A stretch of DNA of 17,745 nucleotides from the NCBI GenBank assembly GCA_024231375.1, contig JAAEQP010000790.1, positions 1 through 17,745 on the forward strand, read 5' to 3'. Under the pieces are notes generated by a model that was not told the DNA's origin, did not search any database, and saw only the letters and a list, made by a program, of their open reading frames with translations. Within the stretch, counting starts at the first letter, position 1, and each line of letters begins with the position of its first letter. The translations under genes and the position numbers were made by a program. This DNA comes from a bacterium (GTDB lineage: Bacteria; Hydrogenedentota; Hydrogenedentia; Hydrogenedentiales; SLHB01). Below, piece by piece: positions 6,475 to 15,500 of this stretch.

Positions 6475-8781
6475 ATGAAGACGTTGCGACCAATCGACAA
6501 AGAGGCGCTGGCATCCCTTGCCGATTTCCTACCCGATGAAGTGTTCGACGCCCACACGCACGTGTTCCGCACGGAGCATCTGGACCCCGTGCCGCCGATG
6601 GCCGCCGAGGACTGGCCCGAGGGCGTGACGCTGGATGTGTGGCGGGAACAGGTGGGCGAGTTGCTCGCGCCCGCGCGCCTGACAGGCGGACTCATCCTCC
6701 CGTGGCCGTCGGCGAAGGGCGACACGATTGCCGAGAATCTGTATGTGGCGGACCAGGTGGAGGGGAATCCCGGCAGCCGCGCCATGGCCCTGGTATCGCC
6801 CGATTCGGACCGGGACGCCTTGCGTGAGCTTGTCGCCCGCCCGCATGTAGCCGGACTAAAGCCCTACCACGTCTACGCTGCCAAGGAACCGACGTTCCAG
6901 GCGGCCTTGGACGAGTTTCTGCCCGAATGGGCGTGGGCGCTGGCCGACGAGTTCGGCTTGGCCATCACGGTACACCTGGTGCGCGACCGAGCCCTGGCCG
7001 ACCCGGACAATCTGGATGTCATCCAACGAATGTGCCGCGCTTATCCCCGCGCGAAACTCGTGTTGGCCCACGCGGCCCGAGGCTTCCATGCCCCCAACAC
7101 GGTGGAGACGATTGGCGCGTTGCGGGGTCTCGACAACGTGTGGTTCGATACATCGGCCGTGTGCGAGTCCGCCGCAATGCTGGCCATCCTGGACGAGTTC
7201 GGCCCGAGGAAATTGATGTGGGGCAGCGATTTCGTGGTGTCCCACGACCGCGGTCGCTGCGTGACCATGGGCGACAACTTCGCCTGGCTCAACCCCGAGA
7301 AGGAGTCGGACGGAGAGGACGGCGTGTCGTGTCACACCTACGCCGTGGGTGTGGAAGCCTTGCTGGCGATGAAGCAGACGGCCGATCTGTACGGCCTGAA
7401 TCGTGATGATATGGCCGACATCTTCTGTCGTAACGCCCACCGGATGCTCGGCATGGCCGAGGAATCCGGCACGATTACCCAGGACCTCTACCGTCACGGC
7501 AAGGACCGGATGCCCGGTGGCACGCAACTGCTCAGCAAGCGACCCGAACTGCTGGCGCCGGATGTGTCGCCGGCGTACTTCCGCGAAGCGCGGGGCTGCG
7601 AGATCTGGGACATGGACGGGCGTCACTACTACGACCTGTCATTCCACGGCATTGGCGCCTGCATCCTGGGGTTCCGGGACCCCGACGTGACGCGCGCGGT
7701 CCGACGTCGCGTGAACCTGGGAAGCTGGAGCACGTTGAATCCCCCGGAAGAGGTGGAACTGGCGGACCGCTTATGCGAACTCCATCCGTGGGCGGACCAG
7801 GCCAGGTTCGCGCGGTGTGGCGGCGAGATCGCGACTGTGGCCGTGCGAATCGCGCGGGCGACCACCGACCGCAGCCACGTGGCGGTGTGCGGCTATCACG
7901 GTTGGCACGACTGGTACCTGGCGGCGAACTTGGGCGAGTCCGATTCCTTGCGCGGCCACCTGCTGCCGGGGCTGGAGCCGTTGGGGGTTCCCCGCGAACT
8001 CCGGGGCACGACCCATCCCTTCACGTACAACAACCGGGAAGAACTCTCGAAGATCATTGAGACCCACGGCGACCAGCTCGCCGCGGTGGTGATGGAACCC
8101 ATGCGCTACCACGATCCCGAGCCCGGATTCCTGGAATTCGTGCGCGACGAGGCTCACAAGGCAGGGGCCTTGCTCATCTTCGACGAGATCACCATCGGGT
8201 GGCGGCTGAACTACGGCGGATCCCATATGAAACTGGGCGTCAATCCCGACATGGCCCTGTTTGCCAAGTCCCTCGGCAACGGACATCCCATCGCGGCCGT
8301 TATCGGTACGCGGGCAGCCATGGAAGGCGCACACGGGTCGTTCATCAGCAGTTCCTACTGGACCGAGAGCGTGGGACCCGCGGCCGCGCTGGCCGCATTG
8401 GAGAAAATGGGACGTATCGATGTGCCCGCCCACGTGGACCATGTGGGCACGCGGGTGCGCGACGCGTGGCGAGCCAGCGGCAAGGCGCACGGTCTTCCGC
8501 TCACCATTGGCGACGGCTGCGCGTGTCTGGGCCACTTCGCCTTCGACCACGAGTTGACGACCGAATTGCGCACGCTGTACACGCAGTTGATGCTGAAGCG
8601 GGGATTCCTGGCCGGATGCGCCATGTACGCCACGCTCGCGCACACCGACGAGATCATCGACCGGTTTGAGACCGCGTTGGACGACGTGTTCGGCGAGTTG
8701 GCCGAAGCGCTTGAGACGGACAGCGTCGTCGAGCGGTTGCAGGGACCACCGGCGCATTCGGGATTCCGCAGGTTGCTGTAG
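6475..8781 (+). CDS. Fusion protein: amidohydrolase domain plus class-III PLP aminotransferase domain
   Basis: This 768-residue protein joins two enzymes that are usually separate. Residues 1 to about 330 form an amidohydrolase_2-type TIM barrel with all expected metal ligands: H27-T-H29, K129 in GLKPYH, H167 in TVHLV, H199 in LAHAARG, and D252 in WGSDF. It ends in the family-typical DMADIFCRNAHRMLG. Residues about 345-745 form a class-III (fold-type I) aminotransferase or aminomutase: PGGT (347-350), GYHGWHD (473-479, PLP ring stacking), EP (541-542), D570-E571 in IFDEITIGWR, and the Schiff-base lysine K598 in FAKSLGNGHP. The usual S-G-T-E-A is replaced by C-G-G-E-I-A-T. From memory, CGYHGWHDWYLAANLG resembles glutamate-semialdehyde aminomutase-like enzymes found in sugar and polysaccharide clusters. 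It would act in the cytoplasm; substrates are unknown. The frame is intact through the linker, so the fusion is real in this sequence. Confidence 0.92.
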   Translation: MKTLRPIDKEALASLADFLPDEVFDAHTHVFRTEHLDPVPPMAAEDWPEGVTLDVWREQVGELLAPARLTGGLILPWPSAKGDTIAENLYVADQVEGNPGSRAMALVSPDSDRDALRELVARPHVAGLKPYHVYAAKEPTFQAALDEFLPEWAWALADEFGLAITVHLVRDRALADPDNLDVIQRMCRAYPRAKLVLAHAARGFHAPNTVETIGALRGLDNVWFDTSAVCESAAMLAILDEFGPRKLMWGSDFVVSHDRGRCVTMGDNFAWLNPEKESDGEDGVSCHTYAVGVEALLAMKQTADLYGLNRDDMADIFCRNAHRMLGMAEESGTITQDLYRHGKDRMPGGTQLLSKRPELLAPDVSPAYFREARGCEIWDMDGRHYYDLSFHGIGACILGFRDPDVTRAVRRRVNLGSWSTLNPPEEVELADRLCELHPWADQARFARCGGEIATVAVRIARATTDRSHVAVCGYHGWHDWYLAANLGESDSLRGHLLPGLEPLGVPRELRGTTHPFTYNNREELSKIIETHGDQLAAVVMEPMRYHDPEPGFLEFVRDEAHKAGALLIFDEITIGWRLNYGGSHMKLGVNPDMALFAKSLGNGHPIAAVIGTRAAMEGAHGSFISSSYWTESVGPAAALAALEKMGRIDVPAHVDHVGTRVRDAWRASGKAHGLPLTIGDGCACLGHFAFDHELTTELRTLYTQLMLKRGFLAGCAMYATLAHTDEIIDRFETALDDVFGELAEALETDSVVERLQGPPAHSGFRRLL

Positions 8782-8816
8782 GCGCACATCGGCGCCCCAC
8801 CAAAGGAGTTGACATC

Positions 8817-10421
8817 ATGGGAATGGGGATTGGCACAGCCGTGGCGCTGGCCGCGCTCTTCTGCGGCGCTGGACCCGCCGCCATCGACTTGACCCCGGGA
8901 CAACGGCAGTTGTTTCTCGACGACTACGCTGTCGAGGAACTGACGGGCCTTGAGCGTACCATGCACCAACCGGAGAAACGGGGCGCCGTGGTGCGGCCCG
9001 ACGCGCCCAGCGACGGTACGCTTATCCAGATTCGCTCTGCGCCCATGTGGGTGCCCGAGGAGGAACAGTACAAACTGCTCTACCTGGCCTATGCGTACGA
9101 CGCAAAGTACACCGTCGGCGTGGCGCTGGCCACGTCGAAAGACGGCCTGCACTGGGAGAAGCCGAACCTCGGCAAGATGACCGTCCACGGATCTACGGAC
9201 AACAACTGGGTGGCCCTTGACCCGTCGTTGACGTGGCCGAACAACTCCGTGGAAGGCGTTCTCTACGACCCGAACGAAGCGGACCCCAGCCGCAAGTTCA
9301 AGGCCCTTCTCGGCGCCACAGAGCGCAAACCCATCGTGAGTCCCGACTGCATCCACTGGGCCCCTCTCGGTGATGCGGTCATACCTTCCAGCGACGAGTC
9401 GCAGCTCATCTACGACGATCTGGCGGGGCGGTTCATGGCCGTCGTCAAGACGGGCAACCAGTACGGGCGCGCCTTCAGTTGTTCCTTCAGCGAGGACTTC
9501 GTGCATTGGACGCCCAACCGGTTCCTCTTCGGGGCGGACGCGAAAGACCAAGAGATGGCACCGGACGTCATCCGCCGACACGTCAACGACCCCAACAAGT
9601 TCGGTCCCCTCTTCGTCGATCCCGATCCGGCGACGGGCTGGAAACCGCCGGAAGGCGAGGTCCATCACCCCACGTGGCGCGCGGAAGTGTACAACGTGGC
9701 CGTGTTCCCCTACGAAGGCGTGTACATCGGTATGCCCACCGTGTATCACCCCACCGGCATGTCCTTACCCGCACGCAACAACACGGATGGATTCGACGAG
9801 ATCCAACTGATCGCGAGCCGCGATCTCGAACACTGGGAACGATTGGGCGAGCGAGAATCCTTCATTCCGTTATCGGGCATCGAGAACGGCCGCGTAGGCG
9901 TGTACGACCGTATGCAGATTCTGGCGGCGAGCAAGCCCATCGTCCATGACGAGGAGCTTTGGTTCTACTACAGCGGGCTCAAGTGGCGCTCCTACATCTA
10001 CGAGTTGAACCTGGATGGGACGCCGCGCGACCCAAGCACACTGAACGACGAGGAGCGCGCCGACTTCGAAGACGGGTGGGGCGCGGTGTGTCTCGCCGTA
10101 CTGCGGCGAGACGGGTTTGTCTCGGTGGATGCAGCCGACGAAGGTTCCGTGCTCACGAAGCCGATGCGGATTGCAGGGAAGCAGATGTGCCTCAATCTCG
10201 ACGCGGATGGCGGGGAGGCACGCGTAGAGGTCCTGGACGTCAACGGAGATCCCCTCGACGGCTACGCGCTGGACGATGCGCTGCCTGTGACGGGCAACGG
10301 GGTTCGGCTTCCTGTGCAGTGGAGGGCGGAACGCGGCGTGCCATCCCTGCCGAGACAGGTCGTTCGGCTACGCATTCACCTCAAGTCCGCACAACTCTAC
10401 GCGTTCTGGACGGAAGACTGA
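8817..10421 (+). CDS. Exported beta-propeller protein, glycosyl-hydrolase-like
   Basis: This 534-residue protein begins with a short hydrophobic signal peptide (about 1-22, cleavage likely near GPAA-IDL), so it is probably periplasmic or secreted. Four copies of an S-x-D-x-x-H-W element mark successive propeller blades: S107..H112-W113 (SKDGLHW), S175..W181 (SPDCIHW), S225..W231 (SEDFVHW) and S334..W340 (SRDLEHW). The segment ILAASKPIVHDEELWFYYSG (368-387) looks like a fifth blade, consistent with the five-bladed fold of GH32/GH43-type enzymes. The N-terminal RQLFLDDY and the C-terminal beta-rich part (about 430-530) occur in planctomycete-type proteins often annotated as glycosyl hydrolases. 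I cannot assign the catalytic acids or substrate. ATG 8817 has AAAGGAG with good spacing and lies 35 nt after the fusion gene, with no terminator between, so the two are probably co-transcribed. Confidence 0.85.
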   Translation: MGMGIGTAVALAALFCGAGPAAIDLTPGQRQLFLDDYAVEELTGLERTMHQPEKRGAVVRPDAPSDGTLIQIRSAPMWVPEEEQYKLLYLAYAYDAKYTVGVALATSKDGLHWEKPNLGKMTVHGSTDNNWVALDPSLTWPNNSVEGVLYDPNEADPSRKFKALLGATERKPIVSPDCIHWAPLGDAVIPSSDESQLIYDDLAGRFMAVVKTGNQYGRAFSCSFSEDFVHWTPNRFLFGADAKDQEMAPDVIRRHVNDPNKFGPLFVDPDPATGWKPPEGEVHHPTWRAEVYNVAVFPYEGVYIGMPTVYHPTGMSLPARNNTDGFDEIQLIASRDLEHWERLGERESFIPLSGIENGRVGVYDRMQILAASKPIVHDEELWFYYSGLKWRSYIYELNLDGTPRDPSTLNDEERADFEDGWGAVCLAVLRRDGFVSVDAADEGSVLTKPMRIAGKQMCLNLDADGGEARVEVLDVNGDPLDGYALDDALPVTGNGVRLPVQWRAERGVPSLPRQVVRLRIHLKSAQLYAFWTED

Positions 10422-10460
10422 CACCGGTCCCACTGGGCAGACGTCGCCAAACAGAAAAGT

Positions 10461-10494
10461 GCCCCCGGCGCGTGCGAGGCTGCCCGCCGGGGGC
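10461..10494 (-). terminator. GC-rich hairpin, candidate terminator of leftward transcription
   Basis: GCCCCCGGCG (10461-10470) pairs perfectly with CGCCGGGGGC (10485-10494) around a 14-nt loop. On the minus strand the hairpin is followed by ACTTTTCTGTTT, a moderate U-rich tail, so it fits a rho-independent terminator for leftward transcripts such as the efflux operon that ends about 375 nt earlier. On the plus strand no U tract follows the stem, so it would stop the rightward gene only weakly, if at all. The loop is longer than usual. Confidence 0.45.
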
Positions 10495-10795
10495 CTCGAG
10501 GAATACGTGTGCAGATCGGCAGGGTGAGGGGGGTCACCTCGCCCTTGGAGCGGTTTCTTCTACCGTCTGCAGCACGTTGCTCGACTCGTCTCGCCGGTGC
10601 GTTTTGTCCTGACCGCATCGGCTTGTCCTGTATATGGCAGGGCGGTGCCAGATCGATCACGGGAATGTGACACGGACGTTTCTTGGGGAGAATCCTGCTA
10701 GTGACCCTGCGCATTCGGACACGCTCAAGCTGCGCTTGAACGTGGCACACCCGGGGGAAGAGAGGGGAGTGTTCCTGCACCGCTCCAGGACGTGC

Positions 10796-10819
10796 CACGG
10801 ACTAACTCGTTAGTCCGTG
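10796..10819. repeat. Perfect 11-bp-arm palindrome beyond the efflux operon
   Basis: CACGGACTAAC (10796-10806) and GTTAGTCCGTG (10809-10819) are exact inverted copies separated by TC. The 9-nt word TAGTCCGTG of the right arm recurs at 10871-10879, exactly 60 nt further and overlapping the tolC-like stop codon, and the left arm with its flank (GCCACGGACTA, 10794-10804) is the inverse of 10871-10881. The core ACGGACTAA is also present in the marR operator candidate at the other end of the operon. No U tract follows on either strand, so a terminator is unlikely; a protein-binding site is the better guess. Confidence 0.6.
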
Positions 10820-10869
10820 TCTTAGGAAATGCGCAGCACTGGCCACGCGCGCCGCGATGTTGCCAAATC

Positions 10870-12453
10870 CTAGTCCGTGGCGTATTCGGCCAGAATTTCA
10901 GCGGTCTCGGTCTTGACGTTGTGCCACGCCAGCAGGAGGGACACCCGGGCCAGAGCCAGTGACCCCTGGGCCTGGATGAGGTCGCGCTGGGCCTGGTTCA
11001 GACGGACCAGCGAGGCCGCTCCCGCGCCGTATTCCTTCTCCACCAGTTCCCGGTTGCGTTGCACGTTCTGGGCGTTGGATCGTTGCAGGATGAGTTGCTC
11101 CTGAGAGGCCTTCAACTCTTCGAGAGTCTGGTTCACACCCGAAGCCACGGCCAATTGGGTCTGGTCCAGGTTATGCTCGGCCTCGGACTGAATTGCACGG
11201 GCTTCCCGGTAACCCGCCAGGTTGCGCCCGCCCGTGAACAGGCTGTACGACACGTTGACGCCAATGGTGGTCCCGAAGTCGTCCGCGCGGAAGTCGTACC
11301 CGTCGGAGCGGGCGGCATCCTTGGACGCTTGGGCGGCCACGGTGGGGTAGAAGGGCGCACGGGACGCGCCGACGCCGGCCCTGGTGCGGTCGATAGCGTG
11401 TCGTCCCATGGCCATTTCAGGGCGGTGCCCCTTGGCATAGGCGAGTTTTTCAGCTTGGTCGGGCTGGGTCATCAACTCGGGCGTTTCGTCGGGCAACAGC
11501 GCGAGCTCAAGGTCGCCCGGCAGAGCGTCGGGAAGCGCCAACAGTTCGGCCAAAGCGATGAGGGCCGTACGGTAGTCCCGCCGGCTTGAAATGAGCGATG
11601 CCTTGGCGGCATTGGCCAGGATTTCGAAGTTCAATTCATCGCTCAATGAACCCGCGCCCACCCGCCGGCGGGCCTTGGCTTCTTTGAGCTGCCGCTGATT
11701 GAAGGCTCCGTCGGCCTCGGAGATGGCGATGTTCTCGCGAGCGAGTTGGGCTGCGTAGAAGGTCTGGGCCACCCCCGACATGAGCAGGCGCTCCGCCTCC
11801 ATCAAACCCGCCTCCGTCTCCTTCTGGCCAAACTTGGCCTGGGCAGCGAGGAATTTGCGTTCGAATCCGTTGAAGAGGAGCCAACTGGCCGTCAGGCTGA
11901 GCCGGTAGTCGTCGATGCTGTCGTCAATGGACCGGCGGGCTTCGGCGGCCGGGTAGACGGACTGTCCGACACTCTGGGCCACGCCGGAGAAGAAGCCCAC
12001 GCGGGTCGCCAAGCTGTTGAGCAGGAGGCCGCTGTTGTTCGGGAAGCTGATGATGGCCGACGACAGGGTCTGCACACTGGCCTGCGCCTGCTGAGCAAAG
12101 GCCGACTGGGTCTGTTGATACCACGGGCCCCATACGGCGTCGGATGCGGCATCGCGGGCCGCGCTGTAGTCGCGTTCGGACAACCAGGTCTTGGCGGCCG
12201 ACCCGGAAATATCGAGTTGGGGCCACCATGCGGACCGGGCCTGCCACACCCGCTGCCGGGCTTGGCGTACGCGGGCCTCGGCGGCCTTCAAGGAGGGGTT
12301 GCCCTCCAGAGCGATTCGGTGGGCCGTGTCCAGGTCGAGCACGCGCGGCACGCCCACGGCGGGGACGTCATCGGTGGCCCAAGCATGTCCACCTCCCGCG
12401 AGGAAGCCCGCGGCGCATGCCGCTACACCAAGGAATATCATCCACCCCTTCAT
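10870..12453 (-). CDS. TolC-type outer-membrane efflux protein (OEP family)
   Basis: This 527-residue protein is the outer-membrane channel of the efflux system. It begins with a signal peptide (MKGWMIFLGVAACAAGFLAG, cleavage near HAWA-TDD at about residue 27). Two tandem OEP-type halves rich in long Ala/Gln/Glu/Leu coiled-coil helices follow, as in ALEGNPSLKAAEARVRQARQ near the start and YGAGAASLVRLNQAQRDLIQ near the end. Mature length is that of the TolC/OprM family. I chose ATG 12453 because AAGGAGAA (complement of 12461-12468) sits 7 nt upstream and the signal peptide starts there. A GTG at 12507, overlapping the pump stop, would add 18 charged residues ahead of it. No lipobox is seen, so it is not OprM-like in lipidation. 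It is the last gene of the operon. Confidence 0.92.
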   Translation of the reverse strand: MKGWMIFLGVAACAAGFLAGGGHAWATDDVPAVGVPRVLDLDTAHRIALEGNPSLKAAEARVRQARQRVWQARSAWWPQLDISGSAAKTWLSERDYSAARDAASDAVWGPWYQQTQSAFAQQAQASVQTLSSAIISFPNNSGLLLNSLATRVGFFSGVAQSVGQSVYPAAEARRSIDDSIDDYRLSLTASWLLFNGFERKFLAAQAKFGQKETEAGLMEAERLLMSGVAQTFYAAQLARENIAISEADGAFNQRQLKEAKARRRVGAGSLSDELNFEILANAAKASLISSRRDYRTALIALAELLALPDALPGDLELALLPDETPELMTQPDQAEKLAYAKGHRPEMAMGRHAIDRTRAGVGASRAPFYPTVAAQASKDAARSDGYDFRADDFGTTIGVNVSYSLFTGGRNLAGYREARAIQSEAEHNLDQTQLAVASGVNQTLEELKASQEQLILQRSNAQNVQRNRELVEKEYGAGAASLVRLNQAQRDLIQAQGSLALARVSLLLAWHNVKTETAEILAEYATD

Positions 12454-12503
12454 CACAACATTCTCCTTCCAACCTGGGCCGGCAATTCGACCGCAGGTAT
12501 CGG

Positions 12504-15500
12504 TCACATCCCTTCGGCCAAGGGGTCTCTCTTGCGCAGACGGGCAGGCTCCACCTCCTCAGGCGTCGGCCACCGGAGGTTCCAGATGGCGAAGGTGAGC
12601 CTGCGTATGTCATTCACGATTGCCAGTAGCGCCGGGATCAAGAGTAGCGTCAGCAGGGTCGCAAAGGCAACGCCGCCAGCGATGGACAAGGCCATGGGGA
12701 TGAGGAACTGGGCTTGCATGTCCCGTTCCACGATCATCGGCATGAGCCCGCCCACGGTACTGACAGTGGTCAGGAAGATGGCGCGGAAACGCCGCGCGCC
12801 GCCACGCCGGATGGCTTCGTAGAAGGGCACGCCGTCGGCGATCATGTTGTTGACGCATTCGATGAGCACAATGGCATCGTTCACCACCACGCCCGCCAAG
12901 GCGACAATCCCGAACAGGCTCATCATGGTGAGGTCCATACGCGTCCCCTTGATGAACCCCATGAGGAAGTGGCTGTGGATGGCGCCGATGATGCCGAATG
13001 GCACGGTCACCATGATGACGAAGGGCTGAATGTACGACCGGAAGATGGTCGCAATGATGACGTAGATGCCCATCAGCGCAAGAAGGAATCCGATGAACAG
13101 ACTGTCCATGGCCTCCCGGTTCTCCTTCTGCGACCCCTCAATGGACACGCTCAGGCCGGGATTGTCGGCCATCAACTTGGGGAAGAACCGCAAGTTCAGT
13201 TCGTCGAGTACTTCCTGGGTGGTGACCTTGTTGTTGTCGACTTCGGCGCTGACGGCGACGCGGCGCAGGGCGTTGGTGCGCTTGATGGTGGAGAACCCTG
13301 GGCCGTAGTCGATGTCGGCGACAGACATGAGAGGCACTTCGGTACCGAAGGGGGTCCGAATGCGCACTTCGTCAAGCTGGGACAGGCGGCTGCGTTCGTC
13401 GGCCGTGTAGCGGACCTTCACGCGAATGTCGTCTCGTCCGCGCTGGATGCGCAAGGCCTCTTCGCCGTAGTAGCCCGCGTACACCTGGCCTGCCAGGTCG
13501 GCGACGGTGAGACCGAGGGCCTGGGCCTCGGGCTTGAGTTTCATGCGGAGTTCGCGTTTCCCGGGTCGGAAATCGGATTGGATCTGATAGAGACCGTCGA
13601 TGCCACCCAGTTTGGCCATGAGTTCGTCGGCGCCGGTGAGAATCTTGTCCATGTCTTCGCCTTGGACCCAAATCTCGAGGGACGCGCCGGGAGGACCAGT
13701 CTGCATGCCGATGATGGAGAGCGCCAAGGCGCCTGGGATTGCGCCGATCTCTTCTTCCCACGCCACGGTGATATCGCGTGAATGGACGCCGCGGTCGGCT
13801 GATTCGAGAAGGTCGCATCGCACGGCGCCGTACTGGGGCCCCACGTCGTTGCCCTCTTGGTCGCCGATGTTGGACCCGGCGAGAGAGAAGGTGTTCTTGA
13901 TGAGGGGCTTCCCGGACACGGTGGTGAAGTGGTTCTCCAGGCGGCGCAAAGCGGCCACTATCCCGTTCACGGCGTCAGCGGTCACCTCAAGAGGCGTTCC
14001 GTCAGGGAAGGTGATCTCGGCGGTCAGCTCGTCTCCGTCGACATTCGGGAACATCTCGTACCGGATGAACCCGCCCTGGTAGAGGCCCAGGGTGATGAGG
14101 AGTACGGTAGTGGCGATGCTGAGGGCAACGTAGCGCCACGCCACCGCCTTGGCCACGACGGGGCCGTACATATGCACGACAAACCATTCCATGCCATGGC
14201 TGATGCTGCGTCGGTACCGCTGGGCCCGCTGCTTCCAGGGATGGCCCGGAGCGATCTCGCGGTTCGGGTCAGGCAGATGGTTGAGATGCGCGGGCAGCAG
14301 GATGAGGCACTCCACCAGGGAGATGGTCAAGGTGCAGATGACGGCGATGGGCAGGATTAGGATGAACTTGCCCATGATGCCGCCCACGAAGCACAAGGGC
14401 AGAAACGCGACAATGGTCGTGGTGACGGCCGCGACAACGGGCAGCCCGACCTCCATGACGCCGTCTACGGCAGCCTTCAGCGGTGGCGCACCCTCCTTGC
14501 GGTGGACATAGATGGCCTCACCCACAACAATGGCGTCGTCCACGATGATGCCCAGTACCATGATCAGACCAAAGAGGGAGATCATGTTGATGCTGGCGCC
14601 AATGGCCCACATGATGGCAAGGGCGCCTGCCAGCGAGATCGGTATGCCCATGGCGGCCCAGAAACTGAGGCGCAGGTCGAGGAACAGCCAGAGCAGGACG
14701 AAGACCAGCGTCAGTCCGATCATGCCGTTGCGCGTGAGCAGGTTGATGCGTCCACGCAGATGCTTGGAGATATCGGTCATGACCGATATGTTGACGCCCT
14801 CGGGCAAGGTGTCGCGCTTGTCGTCGATCCACTTGTACACCGCGTCGGAAATGACGAGTGCGTCTTCCTCGGACGTGTTCAGGACCTGCATCAGGACGCA
14901 ACGCTTGCCGTTGAATTGGGCGATGACGGGATCCTCGGTGAAGCCATCCTTGACGGTTGCGATCCGATCGAGGCGGATGACGTCGCCGGTAGGCGTCGCC
15001 TTCACGATAATGTCGGCGAATTCCTTGCCCGTGTACTTGCGTTCGCGGGTCACGAGGCGGACTTGCTCGCCTTCACCACGGATAGTGCCACCCGGCGAAT
15101 TGAGGCTGCTTGCACGGATCGCGTTGGCCACGTTGGAGAATGTCAGTCCGTATTCCCGCATGCGGTCTTCGGATAGTTCGACCGCAATTTCGTATTGGCG
15201 TGCGCCGAACAGGCCAACCTGAGACACCTCGGGCAGCAGTTGCAGTTCGTCCTTGAGCCGCTCGCCCCATTCCTTGAGCGTGCGGTCGGACAAGTCCCCC
15301 CAAAGGGTGAGGAACATGACCTCGCTGCGGAACAGAATCTCCTCAATGATGGGTCTCTCTGCGTCGACCGGAAAATTGGAGATCGAATCGACAGCATTTC
15401 GGACGCGATCTTTCACGTCGGTGACGTCGGAGTTCTCCTTCACCTCAATGATTGCGTGGCCCACGTTCTCAGAGGAGAGGGTGGTGTAGCGCTTGATACC

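Larger units (their letters stand above)
10422..10869. other. Intergenic region without a convincing gene
   Basis: These 448 nt lie between two convergent transcription units. A 133-codon open frame on the minus strand has no ribosome binding site, is low-complexity in composition (Arg/Pro/Cys) and runs into the end of the upstream gene, so I do not call it. The region does contain a strong GC hairpin (10461-10494) and a perfect palindrome (10796-10819), described separately. The rest shows no recognisable RNA, repeat array or mobile element. Confidence 0.6.

Noticed and set aside
8817..8880. Lipoprotein signal in the propeller protein (cysteine at residue 16)
   Set aside because: The residues before the cysteine (A-L-F) do not fit a lipobox, which needs a small residue at -1; an ordinary signal peptide fits better.
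8355..9749. 464-codon minus-strand open frame across the fusion gene end and the propeller gene
   Set aside because: It spans two well-supported genes on the other strand, is rich in Arg, His and Val typical of shadow frames, and has no domain signature.
10397..10798. 133-codon minus-strand open frame in the intergenic region
   Set aside because: No ribosome binding site, no domain, biased Arg/Pro/Cys content, and its end overlaps the propeller gene.
10796..10819. Palindrome as an integron attC site or a terminator
   Set aside because: The core triplets AAC and GTT are only 2 nt apart and the flanks do not fit the attC core consensus; no integrase is present, and no T tract follows on either strand.
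12714..13781. 355-codon plus-strand open frame inside the RND pump gene
   Set aside because: It is antisense to a pump gene with full family motifs; its His/Asp/Gly-rich composition is the expected shadow of the pump's codons.
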